Below are positions 21,389-23,327 of a stretch of 23,327 nucleotides of DNA, one piece after another. How positions within the stretch are numbered: position 1 is the first letter of the stretch; each line of letters begins with the position of its first letter. This DNA comes from a virus. Position numbers and translations under genes: made by a program. Location of the stretch: IMG/VR virus record IMGVR_UViG_3300017776_000196, positions 1 to 23,327 of that record; one strand, written 5' to 3'. The notes under the pieces were generated by a model. It worked only from the letters and a program-made list of their open reading frames with translations, was not told the origin of the DNA and did no database searches.

Positions 21389-21396
21389 TATTTATA
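21389..21396 (-). promoter_or_regulatory. T4-type late promoter before gp18
   Basis: TATAAATA on the minus strand in the 65-bp gap between gp17 and gp18, 51 bases upstream of ATG 21337. Likely the promoter of the gp18-19-20 transcript. Confidence 0.65.
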
Positions 21397-21402
21397 ATTC
21401 TT

Positions 21403-23058
21403 TTATTTTGTGTCCGCAAACATCCAAACGTCACCGCCTATCACTTCCATTTCAGGTTCCGATCCGTCTAGAATCTCACCGAATGGTGTGAGGTCATTCT
21501 CAATCATACGCATTTCAGAATTATATATGCCTTCACGAACATTAACATTTGTTAAGTCACTAAAGAATGAATTGGTTGTAACCCAACCAAACAATACTAA
21601 ACTCATAACCAAGTCATCGTGATAACCTTCGTCTGCCTGAAATGTGCCACTTCTTTCAATAAACGTGGAAAGTTCTTGAATAATATCTGCATCGAAAAGC
21701 AAAAGTTTCTTTTCTTCCATTAAACTTTTAAATGCAAAACAGCCTTGTCTTTTTACTGCTTTAGATGTTGTAACTCCTAAACGTGCCGTTTTGCCAAATC
21801 CAGGAGTAATATATTGTTTTCCGTTTTCTGTAACAGTTGTAAAAATGTTTTCATATTCATTTTCTTGATGTAGAATGTCTAATACTTGTTGTCCTATATC
21901 ATTGGATTCAATCATTACAAAGGCATTATTGTAGTCTCGACCTACTTTGTCAATAATATTGGGATACAATAATGGTGAAATTTTATTGTGTCTATATTTT
22001 GCAACAACCTTATAGGGCATTGCGGTTACATCCATTACAGTAAAAGCAGAATAATCTCCTCCTATACCTCTTGCAACGTCTGCAACCAATACATAGTATT
22101 TATCCTTTTGAGGTTCTTCATAAATATCCAAACCATCATTCGTATAATTAGGATCTATAGAACTTAATACTGCAATAGTTTTACCATTAATTAATGTGTT
22201 GGATGAACCAAGAAACTCACATAAAACTTCCTGATTAAATTTTAATTCACCTAGAAGTTGTAATTGTTGCTCTGCCCATGCTTCATCTCTGCCAGGTATC
22301 TCACTGTAGGGAATAAACATATTCTTAAAACCATTGGTGCCTTTTTCAGATTCATTCCAGAACTTCCAAAAATGATTATAACCTAAGGGTGTTGATGTAA
22401 GCAGAATCTTTGTAGTTTCACCGGCAGAAATAGTTGGATATACTGATGTAAAAAACTCATCTGCAACATTATTAGGAATAATTGCCGCCTCATCAATGTA
22501 AAGCCAGTTTACTGATTTACCTCGAATACCACTTGCCGTTGTAGCGGCTGTAAATACACGGGAGCCATTTTCAAGATCCACGTCACCCTTGTTCCAAGTT
22601 TTAACACCTTGTTGCATCCATATAGGAAGATTTTCATACATAATTTGATATCTAGCCAACACTTCTCTAGCCGCATTACTTTTGTTAGCCATAATTGCAA
22701 CAGTTTTGGAATCTTGAAATATAGTGTAATGTAGAATACATGCGGCCGCGGTAACTGTTTTGCCTTGCTGGCGTCCCTCCATAAGAATACAACGCCTATT
22801 ATCCATTATGAAGTCTACTTTTTTCTTTTGACAATCATATAATTTAAAAGGTTGTAGCCCTTGGTCAAGTGTCACAATCATACAATAATTTTCAATAAAG
22901 TATATAGGGTCTTCTTTACACTTCATATATTCTGAAATTTGTTCCTTATTCCAATCGTGTTTATACCCTACCCGCTTTAGGTTAGGATTACCATGATAGG
23001 AGGTATCCTCAGTCTTTTCTATCTGTAGGGACATTTTCAATCGTCTTCTGTTCGTCAT
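21403..23058 (-). CDS. 17: terminase large subunit gp17
   Basis: A 551-residue packaging motor protein. ATPase motifs: Walker A GRQQGKT (95-101), Walker B LYIDEA (186-191), coupling motif LLTSTP (219-224). Nuclease motifs: VLVADVARGIGGDYS with Asp327, IESND with Glu384, and YHDDLVMSL with Asp481/482. It translocates DNA into the prohead through gp20 and cuts the concatemer at headful. The N-terminus is uncertain: ATG 23058 overlaps gp16 by 50 bp and has no clear ribosome site; Met9 (ATG 23034, starting MSLQIEK) gives a 26-bp overlap and may be the real start. Confidence 0.97.
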   Translation of the reverse strand: MTNRRRLKMSLQIEKTEDTSYHGNPNLKRVGYKHDWNKEQISEYMKCKEDPIYFIENYCMIVTLDQGLQPFKLYDCQKKKVDFIMDNRRCILMEGRQQGKTVTAAACILHYTIFQDSKTVAIMANKSNAAREVLARYQIMYENLPIWMQQGVKTWNKGDVDLENGSRVFTAATTASGIRGKSVNWLYIDEAAIIPNNVADEFFTSVYPTISAGETTKILLTSTPLGYNHFWKFWNESEKGTNGFKNMFIPYSEIPGRDEAWAEQQLQLLGELKFNQEVLCEFLGSSNTLINGKTIAVLSSIDPNYTNDGLDIYEEPQKDKYYVLVADVARGIGGDYSAFTVMDVTAMPYKVVAKYRHNKISPLLYPNIIDKVGRDYNNAFVMIESNDIGQQVLDILHQENEYENIFTTVTENGKQYITPGFGKTARLGVTTSKAVKRQGCFAFKSLMEEKKLLLFDADIIQELSTFIERSGTFQADEGYHDDLVMSLVLFGWVTTNSFFSDLTNVNVREGIYNSEMRMIENDLTPFGEILDGSEPEMEVIGGDVWMFADTK

Positions 23059-23327
23059 TTATTGCTTTTAACAAATCAGAAGTGCTTCCATTAAATACAA
23101 TGTTTGTTTGTTTTTCAATCTTACTGGCGACTTTACCATCAATTTTATCAATTTTTTGTTTGCGCTCCTGCACATCCATAACATCCTTTGCTTGGTCGCT
23201 CATAGTTTTTATTAATTGTCCGGCGACCTCAAATGCACGAGGATTATCTGAGTTTTGTGCTATTTGCAAAATGCCTTGAATTGCTTCTTCACCATATACC
23301 ATTGCCCTTTTCAAGGCATTTCTAGCT
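23009..23327 (-). CDS. 16: terminase small subunit gp16 (partial, runs off right edge)
   Basis: An open frame of 105 codons reads from the right edge (first complete codon GCT at 23326) to the stop at 23009, without an ATG start before the edge; the N-terminal part lies outside. The visible residues ARNALKRAMVYGEEAIQGIL, then SDNPRAFEVAGQLIKTMSDQ and the helical Lys/Asp-rich DVQERKQKIDKID fit the helix-rich small terminase of T4-like phages (164 residues in T4). It would recognise phage DNA and stimulate gp17. The internal TTG at 23314 is not needed as a start. It overlaps gp17, as expected for the 16-17 pair. Confidence 0.85.
   Translation of the reverse strand, partial: ARNALKRAMVYGEEAIQGILQIAQNSDNPRAFEVAGQLIKTMSDQAKDVMDVQERKQKIDKIDGKVASKIEKQTNIVFNGSTSDLLKAINDEQKTIENVPTDRKD

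Noticed and set aside
23312-23314. TTG as the start codon of gp16
   Set aside because: The frame stays open to the window edge and the visible part is shorter than known gp16, so the gene is better treated as truncated by the window.
1-23327. tRNA genes, CRISPR arrays, insertion sequences, integrase or attachment sites
   Set aside because: None seen on reading both strands; the DNA is almost fully occupied by coupled phage genes.

Overview
The window is a stretch of the genome of a T4-like myovirus (Straboviridae-like, marine type). All convincing genes are on the minus strand, so the biological reading order runs from position 23327 down to 1. The evidence is an almost complete T4 head/tail block in canonical order: small terminase gp16 (cut by the right edge), large terminase gp17, tail sheath gp18, tail tube gp19, portal gp20, gp67-like core protein, prohead protease gp21, scaffold gp22 and major capsid gp23. 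UvsY, UvsW and the late sigma factor gp55 follow, then gp47 near the left end. The sequence is AT-rich. Gene content and protein style recall T4-like phages of marine bacteria (cyanophages, pelagiphages). The QueD protein looks like alphaproteobacterial QueD from memory, so an alphaproteobacterial host is possible but not proven.

Region 23327-12335 (late structural block): packaging, tail, portal, prohead and capsid genes. T4-type late promoter octamers (TATAAATA on the minus strand) sit before gp18, gp22, gp23, a second tail-tube-like gene and a cupin gene. A hairpin and a rho-independent terminator follow gp23. Region 12271-8916: cupin protein, UvsY, UvsW, a small unknown protein and gp55, so the sigma factor that should read the late promoters is encoded next to the genes it serves.

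Region 8875-1 is the most interesting part. It is one tightly coupled minus-strand operon, with mostly 1-26 bp overlaps, preceded by a sigma70-like promoter. It encodes a 7-deazaguanine pathway: FolE (GTP cyclohydrolase I), QueD, QueE and a DpdA-like DNA-guanine transglycosylase. Between them lie a phosphoribosyltransferase, a DnaQ-like exonuclease, a conserved unknown 181-residue protein, a second small PTPS/QueD-like protein and a GT-B glycosyltransferase. No QueC-like gene is in the window. The operon then runs into two paralogous SGNH-hydrolase-like genes on either side of a 54-residue protein and the recombination nuclease gp47. My reading is that the phage replaces some guanines in its DNA with a deazaguanine, possibly decorated further, to resist host nucleases. 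The core assignment is well supported; the glycosylation idea is inference.

No tRNA, rRNA, CRISPR array, insertion sequence or integration site was seen. No gene-free stretch exceeds about 100 bases.
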